Origin: Rhynochetos jubatus
Lineage: Eukaryota; Chordata; Aves; Eurypygiformes; Rhynochetidae
NCBI GenBank assembly: GCA_027574665.1
Contig: CM050690.1
Coordinates: forward strand, 35,992,357-36,056,356
DNA length: 64,000 nt
Direction of reading: 5' to 3'
The position numbers and the translations under genes are program-made. Within the stretch, counting starts at the first letter, position 1, and every line of letters begins with the position of its first letter. Below, piece by piece: positions 23,601-37,340 of the stretch. Below the pieces are notes generated by a model. The model made no database searches and was not told the DNA's origin. It was given only the letters and a program-made list of their open reading frames with translations.

Positions 23601-25157
23601 ATTATGTAAATATTTATGAACAAAACCCAATTCATTTTGTAGTTACTTTTTTGAGAAAAATAAAATTCAGAAAGCAACAAGAATTAAAGTTTTCCCTGTG
23701 ACTTCAAATGCATGTTTTGTCTCCTTAAGCTTGTCCTTAGCTCTTCTTGCATTTCACCAAAGGGGGTGGAATAAAAAGAGTCTGGAAAAGTTATTTCATT
23801 TTATTTGCTACTTCTCAGAAATCAGGAGAGGTAAAGAAATATTGGTAATAAACTACATTTTCCTGAAATGTACACATGCATCTAGTGGCTCTCATGTAGT
23901 CATAGACAACTAGAAAACTAGCAGAAACATTTGGACCTCTTGTTATATACCTTTCATGTGGGGAGGGGAAATAATTCAAATTACATTCAGTAGGAAGAAT
24001 TGCTCGCACAATTTCCTGCAAAATTCCATCACTCTGTATGAAGTAACCTGTACTGTAACCTCATTAATTACCTGTTCATAACTTCACCATCTCTTGGCAC
24101 CATATTCTAAACTTTTAATGACTGTGATACTTCTTTTGATTCCTGTTGGAAGGCAATTATGTGTAAATCAGCCCTCTAAGGAAACCATAGATACTGCAGT
24201 GTTTTAAAATCCAGTTCTTGTCCCATTATTCTAAATGTAATAACTTCCCTGCTTTTATTTTAAACATCGTAAATAATTTCAGTTCTTTTATAGTAATCTG
24301 AAACTTATTCAATTTTATGGCTTAATATTGCACAGGTAAATATAAGCTAATTGAAACTGCCAACTAATAAATGTTCCTAATATAATATTAATAAAACCAG
24401 GATATTTCATACAAATATTTGGTTGCATATGAGACATCTGAATTAAATTTTCTTTTGAATTAAATAAAAAATAAAGGTGCTTCCATTTTATTGCATTGGG
24501 CTTAAAATGTCGTACTAGACATTGGAAAAGAGAATGAATTTGCATAGAAAGATTAAGGCAACTATGAATATTAGAACACGCATAATCATATTGCACTTCT
24601 TCCATCTTATTAACAATTTATACTATAAGAATATTATCTCTGGATAAGAAACTGCAACGGTTGGTAGTTAGAGGCAAAATACAATCATGTTTTTCCTGTG
24701 AACATTCCTAAAAATGTCTCTATTTCAGAGTGTATCTGTTGTGTTGAAAGTTATGTCCTCAGATAGATCATGGTATATTGATGTTTACAGCTTCTAAAAG
24801 GCAGCAGGTGTGACATGGGACTAGTAAATTTGTTAGTCAAAATAAGAATTATTTTAAAATAAGAATATAAGCTCATGAAAATGAACCCACCACACACTTT
24901 TTTTATACTGTATGCTTTTTAGAAACACTGTTGCACGGCAACATTAGGCAGCTTTACCACTAAGCTAAAAAAGCCACTAACACTCTAAACATTAAATGTG
25001 CACAAACACTTCTGGCAGTCTTTTTGCCTTCACCTTCAGGCTGTGTCATGGGTAACTGTTGGTGTCCTCCACACTGATGGCCTGGGGTGATAGAGCTCAT
25101 ACATGGACTAATAAGACATTAACCAGACTGTTGAAATGGTGTGGAAGAAGAGGGGTA

Positions 25158-25231
25158 TAAAAAAAACCCAAAAAAACCCAAACAAACAAACAAAAAAAAA
25201 CCCAAAACAAAAACCACCAAAACCAAAAAAA
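25158..25231. repeat. A-rich tract with CCC interruptions
   Basis: Runs of 5-9 A separated by CCC, C or CC. The same style recurs at about 35,518-35,592, 47,925-47,963, 57,498-57,540 and, on the other strand, 63,096-63,180. Confidence 0.8.
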
Positions 25232-25570
25232 ACTCTTCGTGTCCTGTGAGTGGGTTGCAGTATCTTGAGGAACCAGCCTTAGGATTCTGCACTGGGAGGT
25301 GCAACATGGCTGTCTGTGGGTTTACAATGTCACAGTATTTTTTCTGGCTGTACACCTGCTGGTGTTTCCTTTCCATAGCCATTGACAAAGTGGTGAAGAG
25401 GTTGTATGTGATTTCTCTTTTCTTTGAGATACTTTCTGTGACTGAATTCTCTGAATTGGAGGTCTTGGTGGCTCTCAGGCAACAGAGAAAGTTAGCCTTA
25501 CATCTGTACAGGTGTGAGAGTGGTGTCTGTGTACACAAACTTTTTTCATGTCCATCTTCCCCAATAGCAT

Positions 25571-25573
<3 letters not shown>

Positions 25574-25604
<31 letters not shown>
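25574..25604. repeat. poly(T) tract, 31 T
   Basis: Uninterrupted T run. If it is the tail of a minus-strand retrocopy the body should lie to the right (25,605 onward), but I recognise no gene or LINE there. Confidence 0.85.
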
Positions 25605-25607
<3 letters not shown>

Positions 25608-28600
25608 GCACACGGCTTTAAGATGTCAGCAATCTGCCAAAAGCCGAAGACTTGGCTAGGGCAACTTTGGTTAGCAAATTGGTCAGCATGTGTTTCCAAT
25701 ATGCATGCTATTGGCTTAATTAGGTTTAATTAACAAGTGTTTATGTCTGTTGTAGGGGACAATGGCTATCTAGTGAAGGCTTATTTATTGGTAACATATG
25801 GCATCCTGGTGAATGATTGCCAGAATAACTGTAATGAAGCATTTAAGAGAACTTGTTCAGTTCAGACTTTTGAAATACTAAAAATGTTTTTCAGCTGTCT
25901 GCATGGTCCAGGAAATACCTCTCATCTGTCTAATTCGAAAATGGATCTGGTGCTCCTTTCAGCACCTTGTGACCTAAGGGGGTGGGAGATGGGAAGAAAC
26001 TGTCATAGCGTTAAATCAATTAAGAAAAAACTTGCATATAAAATGAGAGAGGTGTTAGAAAACATAACTAATAGTACTATTTTAAAAAATCACTACATTT
26101 CCTTCTCTATATCCTAACACGGTTATGTATGCCCTAGACTTTACTGTGATAACCAAACAAGTAACATCTCCGTTTCAAATTACCTTGAAATTTAGCATTG
26201 ATTTTAAGCAGTTGGTAAAGTAGGTCACAACTAGAAATGTATACTGCTCATGGACTCTATACAACCACAGATACTAACTCTAGTTAAAAATATTTGCTTC
26301 TAAAATTTATCTAAAAAAAAAAAAATAGGCACATCCCACATAATAACAGATGCTGGTCTAAGCAAACACAGATTTTGTAATATAATGTTTTTAAATGGGA
26401 TTGGCTAGTAAAAGTACCAAATTCAGAACAATAGTTTGCCATTAAGTTAATCTTCTGATCCAGGGTCAATGCTGACTGCATTTCTGTCTGGATTTTAGCT
26501 AGGAGTTCGTTGGCAGTTTAACTGCCTCAGAATAAAAATCTTTATTATTTCATGGAATTATCTTGGATTTTGCTGGAAACAATGGGGGTGTTAGCCTTCA
26601 TCAAAGCTCTTTTTTTTTTTTTTTTTAGTACATATTTGAATTCTTGCTCTCAGGCCTGTACTTGCAAATGAGCAATGGAAAAAGAGTCACACCAGTTCTG
26701 GCACCCCTGTGGCATAAAGTGCATGCAAACTGAATTTACAGGCTTCTGAGTAGGATGCCTTATAAATGGAAATTTCCAAAAGCAATTCTTCATTCTGGAT
26801 TAGTTTTCTCAATGTCAGCCACATCGCTGATATTACTGAGAGGACTCTGCACCATGCCCTTCCCCACCCCTCACAGAAAGAGAAATATGTCTCTTGTCCA
26901 TTGGCAGCTCCCTAGGTTTGCAAACTATGTGGAGTGGCTCTCTGGCTCTCAGACACAGGCAGACTTTTGCATGTAGTCTGTAGGGTCAGGACCTTTGTCT
27001 ACCCATGCACTGCACAGACAAATTTACTTGCCCTCCTTTTCACAGACTTGTGCAAACTTCAGCTCGGCTAAAGCTTAGGTAAGGGACCGGCATATTCCTC
27101 TCTTAAACATTAAAGCTTTCATATATCCTGTTTCCCTAAGGCCATGTGGGTAGTTCTGCATCTCAGTAGAAGGTATCACACTTCTGAGCTTAAACTTAAG
27201 AGGTTTAGAGGGAATGTGACCACATCCTCCTGTGCACACCCAGGTTTTAAAGACTGCAGTTAAAACTTTTTACAATGAAAAAAGCTTGTAGCTTATTTCA
27301 TGTTGGATGTGCTTCAAATTCTATTACAAAGGCTGTTCTTACCTCTAATTAGAACACTATTTAATGTGATGGTGTTAAATGAAACTGTGTCTTCAGATTA
27401 CATTTTCCTATTGATTCACCTTCTTATACTTATATTTTTTTCTTGTTTGTCTCCTTGAACAGTTCTTTCAGAGTTGCTCTTTTCCCTTGCTTCACAAATA
27501 CAGAATTTTGCAGTTCATCTTCTGCAGAAATCAGGAGAAAGTCTTCAACAAGGTTTTTTAACAGAACAATCTTGACCGTTCATTTAGTCAATGCCATTTC
27601 ACACATAAAAACATGCAAGTGGCATAAACTTGTTGGAATTTAAGAAAATAGATACTTACAAAGACAGTTTTTGGTTGTAAGAGGAAGAAGGATGATTATT
27701 GCTGTTTTGCCAGGTTAGCAGTCAGACTCCCTTCCCAGCTGTACTCATGCTATTTTCTATAATTTTTTCCTCTCAGATCAATACTGGTGTTCCCATGTTT
27801 TCTACTTAGCTACATGGGGCAGCTCCCATACACCAAGAGCAACCTTTACCTGTGAAGTTTAACAAACATGCTAGAGTTTAAAATAATAACAAATATGATG
27901 AAGTAGTTCAGATAACCATCAAGTATCCCTAGGAGGCAATTAATAACTACAATTGGGGGCAGAGAGCAGGGGGGGGAACATGTACAGAACATAATACATA
28001 CAAAGTACTAGGATCTACTTCAATGTGAGTATTTATTAAATTTTGTGCTCTCTCTTTACTTTGTTTCTCTACTTTACACATAATCCCACTAAAACTAGAG
28101 CAGCTATTTAAAAATAATAGCTTAATTCAACACGTGGAAAGGTAACGAAACTGACTCAGTATACTTAATTATAGTCTACCATACTGTTATGCAATTGCCA
28201 AGAGCTAAACATTATTAAATACTGAAATGTATTTACTAGTGACAAATACAATGTATCAGTTTTAAGGGACTGCATAGTTGAGGGGTGTGGCAATAGGACA
28301 CATACACGACCAGTTTAAAGGTCACTGGTTCAAGTGTGGACAAGGACAGTCGTGGGACCAGAGGTCCTATGTTTTTATTTCTGTCAAAGTATTTTATCAG
28401 TACATCGTTTATAGAGATGTCACAAAAGCTCTAAATCATTGAAATTCAGTCAAGACTGGCCAAAAACACATGGCATTTTGGTTTCTTGTTCTGAGAAAAG
28501 ACTATAAAATACTCAGAGGGGGTAAAAGCTCACAAAATGAATTTTTATAATGCTGGCAATATGCTTTCACGGAGAAAAGGGAGGAACCATTTTCCACTAA

Positions 28601-31448
28601 TTGAAATGCTATTACTCATATGCAGTATGTAGGACAGAGTTGATTTAAAAACTATCATGGTCCTTCAGTGCCTTAGGAGCTAATGATTCATGTGAAGCTT
28701 ACCTATTAAGGGAAAGAACTCTATAGAATTCAGTGACATTATACTTCTTACACCAGGTCTGATTTCAGTATGTACTTCCTTGTTTTAATAAGTAAACGTG
28801 CTGCTTGATTGATACTACAGTCATTATACAACATAATATTAAGAAAGTTAAAGGATATTTTTTGAAACAGAGCACTTCCGTCTTTACCTCTGTAATTGGG
28901 CCTCCACACTTATCATTTCTACTGAAACACTGGAAGACTTGAGGCACCATTTTGTCCCTAGAAAATATGGACATTAGACAGGTTTCCTCATCAAAGTTTT
29001 ATCTGAAGACTTATAACAAAATGCATTTCCAAAAGAACAGTTTACTAGCAATATGGTAGACAAGAACAGTTCAGCAGTTTTCCTACAGTACATTTATTTG
29101 GTCAGATGCTAAGTGAACTAAAAAGTCCTCTGAAATATATTTGCATTTGTGGAAGGGTAAGAAACATCTTCTGAGAAATGCTGTTGTGGTTATGAAATAG
29201 TATTTCATCAGAAGATGCTGAAATACTTTCAGAGGTTGAACTATAGCTAGGATATTTTTTTAATCCACTCCAAGGTGGGCAAGGTAAAATAAAATATGTA
29301 TAAAAATTATACTTGAAAGCAACATAATAGCAACATTAAAGTGGAAATTCTGGTTGTCCAAAAAAGTCAAGATGCTCCAAGTCAGACTTTTTATTATAAG
29401 CATGATGGTGTCCCTCATCACTTCTGCAGTTTGTGACTCTTTTCATTACTTATAATTGCCTAATACACACACTGAATGAAGTCTCATAACTTCTTGGTTG
29501 ACAAGGAAAAAAGTGTGTTCCTTCCTATCCTGTAACTTGCTGAACAATGTGTCACACAAGCCTTTTATGTATGCTGGAGGAAAGATGGAAAAAATAAAAG
29601 TATTCTCACATAAGAATAGCTTTGAATTCTTCAGGCTGAACCTTTTGCCAGGAGAGTACTTTGGTGACTGAAACAGGTTGATATGCTGGAAATAAAGGAG
29701 AGAAATTCCCCTCTTTCCTCTCTATTCCTTCAATGCACTTAAGGGATTCTCCCTTGCCCAACTGTCAAAAGAAAAGGCTAATGACCTGGGCTGTGGGTGT
29801 AAGTGCTTCCTGTGAGAAATATCATCCACAGTCCTAAGCCTAAGTGATGGACTGAGACAGAAATTAAGATATTGACTGTCCCAAAATTTCCCTACATCCT
29901 AGTTCAGGCAGCTTTGTTTACTACCCAGGGGTCGCAAGGGCCCTTACCTTTCACATTCATTGTACCAGTAGCCTGAATGAGTAACACGAAACTACACATT
30001 CACCATGGAGTACGAGGAACAGGTGCCTAAAAACAAGGGTCATAAAACATCATAAATCCCTGCATAGATCAGGGCCTCAGCTCATGGCTGCACCATATCC
30101 CTGCACAAGTCAACAGAGAATCAAGCTGCACTACAAGGAAAGCTTCAGTTTTACTTGTAATGGGGGAAAGTGTAACTAAAAAATATTGGAACGATTTTTT
30201 AACCCAGAAGGCTCTTTAAATCATTTTCTTCCCACGTTCTTCAAAAGCCCTATAACTGTGGCCTTCATCTTAACACCAAAAATGACATTGCACAGAACCA
30301 AGATTAGTCTTGTCATAGTGAAAAATAACCATCTGGCAGTCCTGGTACAGTGCAACAGTGTGCTACTTTGAAAAGAAACTGCACATTTTAATTATGAACA
30401 ATTACTCTCATATATAAAATTGTTACTGTGTTTAAAAAGAACTGTATTTGTTGTCACCTTCCACAGCAGATTCAATGACATTTTTCTATAAGAAGGTGGG
30501 TAGTGACAAAATTAGAGGGGTGTATGCAACATGCAACAAAATTTAAATTTTGTCACTCTGTTCAAAAGTCTCCCTGCCTGCAGAAAATTATAAAAAATAT
30601 CTACTATCTGCCAGAAATTCGATCACAGGTGTCAGCTTTCTGCCTCAGAGCAGTATTTCCATTTGCTACTCCTCTTCTGAACATGTCATGAAGCAGGGCA
30701 AGCACTGCTGCTGACATGACCCTGATAGGCTGACAGAGAAACAGAAATGAAAATTATGATGTTCAGTCTCCCGCTCATTGCCTGAATGACCTTATAATGA
30801 TACTATTCAGAATGAGTGTTTACTACTGAAAATGTGTGTCAGCTCTGTATGTCTTGCAGAAGACTACCATCCCATTTTTTCTAACATAAAGTGGCTTTCA
30901 AAAGTTGTTTTAAACCCTGAAGAAACAGGATTAAAATTAGGAAACTAATTCCCATCTCTATGTTGACTCAAATCAAAACCAAACAAAAAAAGGCCTTCTT
31001 AACAGTCTTAAACTAGTTCTTGTGGGCCAAACAATGCAAGAGCATACCTGTGCTGATAAAAAGAAATGATAGAATAATTTAGGATATTATTCATCAGATA
31101 GTATGCTATTCATCAGATGTTTGACTGTATAGGTCTTGAACTTCTGACACAGCATCTGCTACAGTAAGATCTGGTGTTAAAAAGCAATGACCTTCAGTTG
31201 GGCAGAGCTTTAGTCTCCATACAGTAGCTGACCAACTTTGTAAAATCAGCAAAAGGCAAAGTCAGAACAGACATAAGAATAATTCAGAAGCTCTTTCCTT
31301 CTGCTACCTTTTTCCATCCAGAAATAATTCCACTCCTCCATAAAGCTTTTTCAAGATAATCTACTAATTACATGATGATTACACATTTGTACGTTTTGCC
31401 ACTGGATTTTTTAATATTGCTTCATCTGTACATTGTGTTGTCAATTTA

Positions 31449-31762
31449 TAGAATCACAGAGTGGTTTGGGTTGGAAAGGACCTTAAAGATCATCTAGTTC
31501 CAACCCCCTGCCATGGGCAGGGACATTCTCCACTACACCAGGTTGCTCAAAGCCTCATCCAGCCTGGCCTTGAACACTTCCAGGGATGGGGCATCTACAA
31601 CTTCTCTGGGCAACCTGTTCCAGTGCTTCATCACCCTCTCCATGAAGAACTTCTTCCTGATGTCCAATCTAAATCTCCCCACTTTCAATTTAAACCTGTT
31701 AATCCTTGTCCTGTCACTACAGCCCTTGTAAAAAGTACCTCTCCAGGTTTCTTGGTGGTGCT
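31449..31762 (-). mobile_element. CR1 LINE 3'-end fragment
   Basis: The plus strand shows the antisense CR1 3' end: ATAGAATCACAGAGTGGTTTGGGTTGGAAAGGACC, then CCAACCCCCTGCCATGGGCAGGGACA. The minus-strand frame gives [47 protein letters not shown], broken into blocks, which is the CR1 C-terminus. It is a 314-bp 5'-truncated copy that looks less diverged than the other copies here. Confidence 0.95.
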
Positions 31763-34700
31763 TTAATTCTTTAATGCAATTAAGGAACTTACCCAGCATT
31801 TATTCATTATGCAGTTTCTGAATTGTCCATGACAGCAGGATGCAGAACTTTGGCACACATTTGTTTTGTGCAGTAGTACAGGGAAAGACTCTTAAGGAGA
31901 GCCCAACTTTCCATTTTTTCTTCCTGCATTGCATCTTTCACAATGACTCAGTCTGGAAAGAAGGTGGATCAGACCTTGTTTTTATGTTAAAAGAGAAAAC
32001 ATCTTCCAGGAGGGATGAACGTAAAGTCTAATATCGTATTGTGAGTCTCTGAGGCAGTGTCTTTTTTTTTCCATTGTGTTATGTGTATCACAAATGGTTC
32101 CCAAGCCTCACCTGTGGTTACTAAAATAAGGAGGCATTAATGATTTTCTGTGAAAGGCACATAGAAACACCATCATATGAGCATAGATTTTGCATCATAA
32201 AATGTCTACCATACATGTAAAAATGCATTTTTTACAGCATTAAACACTTTCTATTTTTAGAAAACAAGAGAAGCCAATAGTGCAGAAACACAGCAATGTC
32301 TAAAAAGATTTCATAACCTTTGTGAATTGAAATATGAATAATTCCAGTATAAATTAATATAGGCAATCGCAAACCCATGAAAAATGGGTTCCATATAATG
32401 AAAATGGCAAATGTGATGCTCTAGTAATTATCTCCAAACAGAAGCCAAAATTGAGTTGCAATATTAAAAGAACAGTATTTTAAATAATATAATTAGGAAA
32501 AAAATATTTAAGGTAAATACAAGGCTCATAAGGAATTTTTTGGTTATTAAATTTGTATTCTAAATTGAATCATCTTCTAGTCTCAAAGACTTCCTTTTGC
32601 TTTAAGTAAATTGAACTTACTTTAAGGATCAATCAAAACTCAATTGTAATATAGCATAATGAAGCCCTGTACTATGAAAGTGATACCCAGACGGAAAGAT
32701 GCATGTGGGTGGGTTTTTTCTGCATAACTATTAAATACAGAGTTCTCAAGGCAGCCAGTTTAATCTTACAATTCATGCAAGGATTTTTTTATGGTGTGGC
32801 ACATGTGGAAGCAGGGAACTGGACTCAGCGATCCAGGCAGTCCCTTTCTGTCATATTCACCTACCAACCCTTCTCAGCCCCTTTAGTACCAGCAAAAGCT
32901 TCCTCTCCCTTCCCTCTTGCTTCCTCTCCTTCCCCTTCTCCCCTTCCCTCTCCTCTCTCTTTGTGGTGTCTCAGCACAGCTGTTTTAGTGGTGGAGAGCA
33001 TAGGCAGAGAATAAACGTGCCCTTATTCTTTTGTTCTGGCAATCTGGTTAGTACCCTGCCAGACATTCAGACTTTAGGGAAATGTCATTAGCCACCTGCT
33101 TTTACACACTCTAGAATATATATCCATATCCATATTTTTCAGGCATAAAATGTAACACAGATACAAAGAATATAAACAGAGGGTTCTTCTTATTAATAAA
33201 AAGCTTTGATCAGTAGGAAAGTTAGTTCACTTTCTATGAAGGCCAGGTTTTTTAAAAACAGTGTTTACTCATAGAAGTGGATTGCTGGAAATGAGAGACA
33301 GGTAATTGTTTCTTTCAGTGGTAAACATGAATTACTACTTTGTTTCCCAAGGAGCTTCACACACCCTCTAAAATCTGAACAGCATGTAAGGTGAAATGGA
33401 AGACTGGAAAGATAGAAAAGTGGGTTGATTTTAAGCTTAGTGGAGTAGACAGACAATAGAGCCATGTGTTGGCATGAGACATGCATGATGCAGGAACATT
33501 AGTCATGTAAACAAGAGAAACTGAGAGGATTAATAAGATAAATAATACCTTAGTTATCACTACCTGAAAAATCTGAAAGAAAATATTCTATTTAAACAGC
33601 ACATTACACATTCCACAAACAAAGGATAAAAGGTGATAGTCTAGCTAGCACAACAGATTTTTACAGATAAATTATTGGTTAAAACAGAATGGAGTCCATG
33701 GTCCTGGTTTTGCAGTGGCATACATCTACTTGCTTGCCTACTGGTGGATATTTCTCTTTTAAGTAAAACATAATCACTTCCCTTGCATTAACCAAGAATT
33801 TGGGTCATAATTTTCAGGCAGTAAACCTCTGAAGAAGCTATTTTGCAATTTAAACTCACCATGATGTGATTTATTAATTGTTGAAATAAGCTGAACTAGG
33901 CTATCAGAAATTTGTGCTTACTTTCTTATCAAACTAGCACTGATATATAATATGGAGCGTGTTAGAATTAGTCTATAATATGTACAATTAAAATTTAATC
34001 TTTTTCACCTAAATAGCTTATCTGTCAATGTTTTAAAACTACCTTACATGTACTCTTTCTGCTTTAAACTATTGAAAGCCTGATTACTCATCACTTACTT
34101 AATACAATATTTTGTCATTAACTCTGGCAGACATGGGATTCATCCATACAGGAAAATGGGTTTTCTTTCTGTAGAGATCCCTACAAAAGGAGACCCTGAG
34201 AGATGAACTTCCACTGGAAGCCGCTTGCAGAGACTTTGTTAATCATTGACTGAGATCAATCAATATTAAATAGAACATAAATTTTTTTCTCACCTTTATG
34301 TGTTTCAGGAACTATTTTGTGGAATATTTTGGTACAATGCATGCAACACACTTTTGTTTTAAGAGAAAGATGCACCTTAAGCTCCATAGACCAAGGAATC
34401 TTAGCCACAAAATGGAAATTTGGCTTTTCACCTAGCTTGAACTTCTGCATAACATTTTGCCCCACCCAATAGTGAAGTTGGACTACCTGTCTGCCTGGTA
34501 TCCACTCAGCCTTACAACAGAGACATGTTCTCACAGAATTTACTTTTATTTTGCAGAATCAGCATTTTGAGATGAAATACTGTTCCACTGGAAGTTTTCT
34601 AGTGAGATGTAAAAGCAGTAGTTCAAATCTCAAAGATCTACCACAAGAAACCAAGGCTGCCGGGCATGTGCCTGAGCACAGGCTCTGTGGCTTTATGCTG

Positions 34701-35517
34701 CTCCTAAATATTCCCCAGAATTATGAGCAGCTTCTCCATTGCTTTTTATTTTGGTGTTGGACCACAAATTTTCCTGTTGCATTTCTACTTTTTGAGGCCT
34801 GCCCACACAGTCTGTCTTTGGGCCTTGCTTGCCCTCTCTGCACAAACCCTTCTAAGTCTTCTTAAGGGGGGTGCTTCCATCGAACAGGCAAGGCCTACCG
34901 AAGTGGAAGCCATGTGCCCCACCTTGCCCAGTCAGCAACCAAATGTCTGCGGATTTTAGGAATGCATTTTATTTTGCATAGCTCCCTTTCTTGACAGCTA
35001 TTGCCTTGAAATTCTTACAGGGGTCTGACTCCTAGGTGGCTGAGATGGGGAAGCATGCTTACTCAATAGTGCTGAAGACTAGGATCTGCAGAAGTAGGAT
35101 CCTTCATAGGAGCACCCAGATGTTGCTCTAGGTTCTTAGTGGGTGAATAGTTTTACAGCATTTTTTTATGGTTTTCTGGAATCTTAGACATACTAGCCCT
35201 TTTCAGGCAAAATCAACTGTTACAAAAACAGATGCAACACTATGGTAAAGTCTTTTCTCCAGGGATTCTGTAGTCTACAGAATCTATCAGTACATCAGAA
35301 GATACATCTTGTGACATGTTGGAACAAATGTGTATTTTCCACTTGCCAAAGTTACAAAATTGCCTTTACATTTATAAAGAGTCCCAAGGACATTCTCCGA
35401 GTCTGACTGAATAGAGCATGTTACAAAAAATCCATGCTGTCCTATTTCATAAAACCTTACTTTACTCATTCTTTTGTCGCTTCTTAATGCTTCACTTCTC
35501 TCCTAATAAGGAAAAAT

Positions 35518-35592
35518 AAAGCCAAAAAAAAGAAAAACCTAAACAAACCCAATCCCCACCCCAAACACACACACACAAAAAAACCCCAAACC
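35518..35592. repeat. A/C-rich low-complexity tract
   Basis: CAAAAAAAAGAAAAACC, AAACAAACCC and an (AC)n run ACACACACACA followed by AAAAACCCC. It is low-complexity sequence. Confidence 0.75.
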
Positions 35593-37287
35593 TTTTTTCA
35601 AGTCTAAGGCAAGTGGGTCTTCTTTTCAACTGGAAACCTTGAACAGTGGCAACAAATCCTTCAAGGATATATGGAAAATATGGAAGTAACTTGTTTCCAA
35701 ACAAAATATTTTTTTCCAGAAGACTAAGCATATGAAAGACTATAGATCTTTCAACAGTTAATTTCTTTCTCAGGCTACTGCACACCAAAAATTAGTAAGT
35801 CCTTCCTGGGTATTTTTACCTGTTGGTGTATAGCAAGGATGCTTGCATGCAATGAACAGCAGATGACTCAAAGGAACATCAAAATTTCTGAAAAATTTAC
35901 CAGATTATTTTGATAAAAAAATATTTCCTTTTAGGAAACCTGATATTTTTAAATATAAGTTTTAAATTGTTAATGCTTTTAACCCCATAATATGCAAATC
36001 TGCTGACAGGTATAGTGGGAATATGCTATAAAAAACACATAAAACCCCATTATATTACAATATGCAGAAATTCAATGTCTCTTCTTTCAGGTAATTTGTA
36101 TGCACCAGCATTTCTATCACAAACCGTTGTTTTTTTTAATAAAAAGAACAAAAAGAGTTGATTTCTGAAGGACAAGAAAGTAAATTTAAGTTAATAGCAA
36201 TGATATGCAAGGAAGTGCAGTCAAGGTCATTGAATATTGACAGCTGTGACCATTTGTTGATAGATATACTAATTTTACCTGAGCCTACCATGAAAATGTA
36301 GATCTCAGCTCTGCAGAAATATAACCCATGATTGACAGTATTCTTTCCCACTAGAAAGAATCACATATTCTTGGAGACAGACTAACTCCTCACTATGCTG
36401 GATTTCAGATGCAAGAATCTAAGTGAAGAAAGACACCTGATAGTTTCGAAACAGTGTCTTGGTACATCAAAAATTGTAGAACTGAAAGATAATTAAGTTT
36501 GAGTTCTACCACGTACCAGCAACTCACAGCCATTAGGTTTCTTCTTTATTTGAGCAAGACATATAAATTCCCACTAAGCTTCATTCACAGTTTTGAGAAA
36601 CCTGAGTCAAAGTTAGTAAAACAGATAATACAGAAAAAAAAAAAAAATCCAGAATTTCCTTTTGTTAAATAATTCAGGACTTGAACAACAGCATAAAGAG
36701 AATTACATGTACATTAAATGAGCTTTATTATTTCAAACATACATACAAACATGTAGGAATGCCCATGACTTGCTATTTATGAGAAAGTTCAACATGCATG
36801 TGATTTAAAACATAGAACAATTTTTTTTTCATATTTTCCATAATTCATGTATATTTAAAAGAGAGCTTTTTAATATACATAAACCAAACCACACATTCTG
36901 CATAGAAATGTCTGCTTATAGTCTCCAAATTGCTATGACTTCCTAAAAAGATTGTTTTGGAGTTCTTTTTGGTTAAAGATTGGTAGAAATCCCACCAGAA
37001 AGAAAACATGGCTTAAGACCACACATAATCAATGTATCATGGGGTTTCTTGCAGGAAATCTGTGTTTCTGCTGATGTGGCTCCTTCTCTTTGCAGTTACT
37101 GCAGCTCTGTTAGATCTAGATGTTTATGAGCACAAAGCTGTCATCCATGAAGCCGTGAGTTCTTTCTTCTCATATTGGCTTTGTTGCTGTATATCTGGGT
37201 ACATCAGCCGTCTTTTACTATTTCTTCAGTTACATCTTTTTTTCTCTCTTGAATTTCTGTCTAAAATCTCCAGGCAAATATTTGATG

Positions 37288-37340
37288 AAAACAAACAAAC
37301 AAACAAACAAACAAACAAACAAACAAAAAAAAAGAAAAGA
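37288..37340. repeat. (AAAC)n microsatellite with A-rich end
   Basis: About nine perfect AAAC units, followed by an A run and AAGAAAAG. Confidence 0.9.

Larger units (their letters stand above)
21989..31448. other. intergenic, no gene seen
   Basis: About 9.5 kb of AT-rich sequence with no recognisable exon or RNA gene. It contains A-rich tracts punctuated by C (25,158-25,231), a T31 run (25,574-25,604) and a T17 run (26,610-26,626). Reading frames such as 25,141-25,572 start inside the A-rich tract, are Lys-rich for that reason, and show no family. Confidence 0.5.

Noticed and set aside
25141-25572. 143-codon frame starting with a Lys/Thr/Asn-rich stretch
   Set aside because: The start lies in an A/C low-complexity tract. 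The remainder shows no recognisable domain, and the opposite strand has a frame of similar length.
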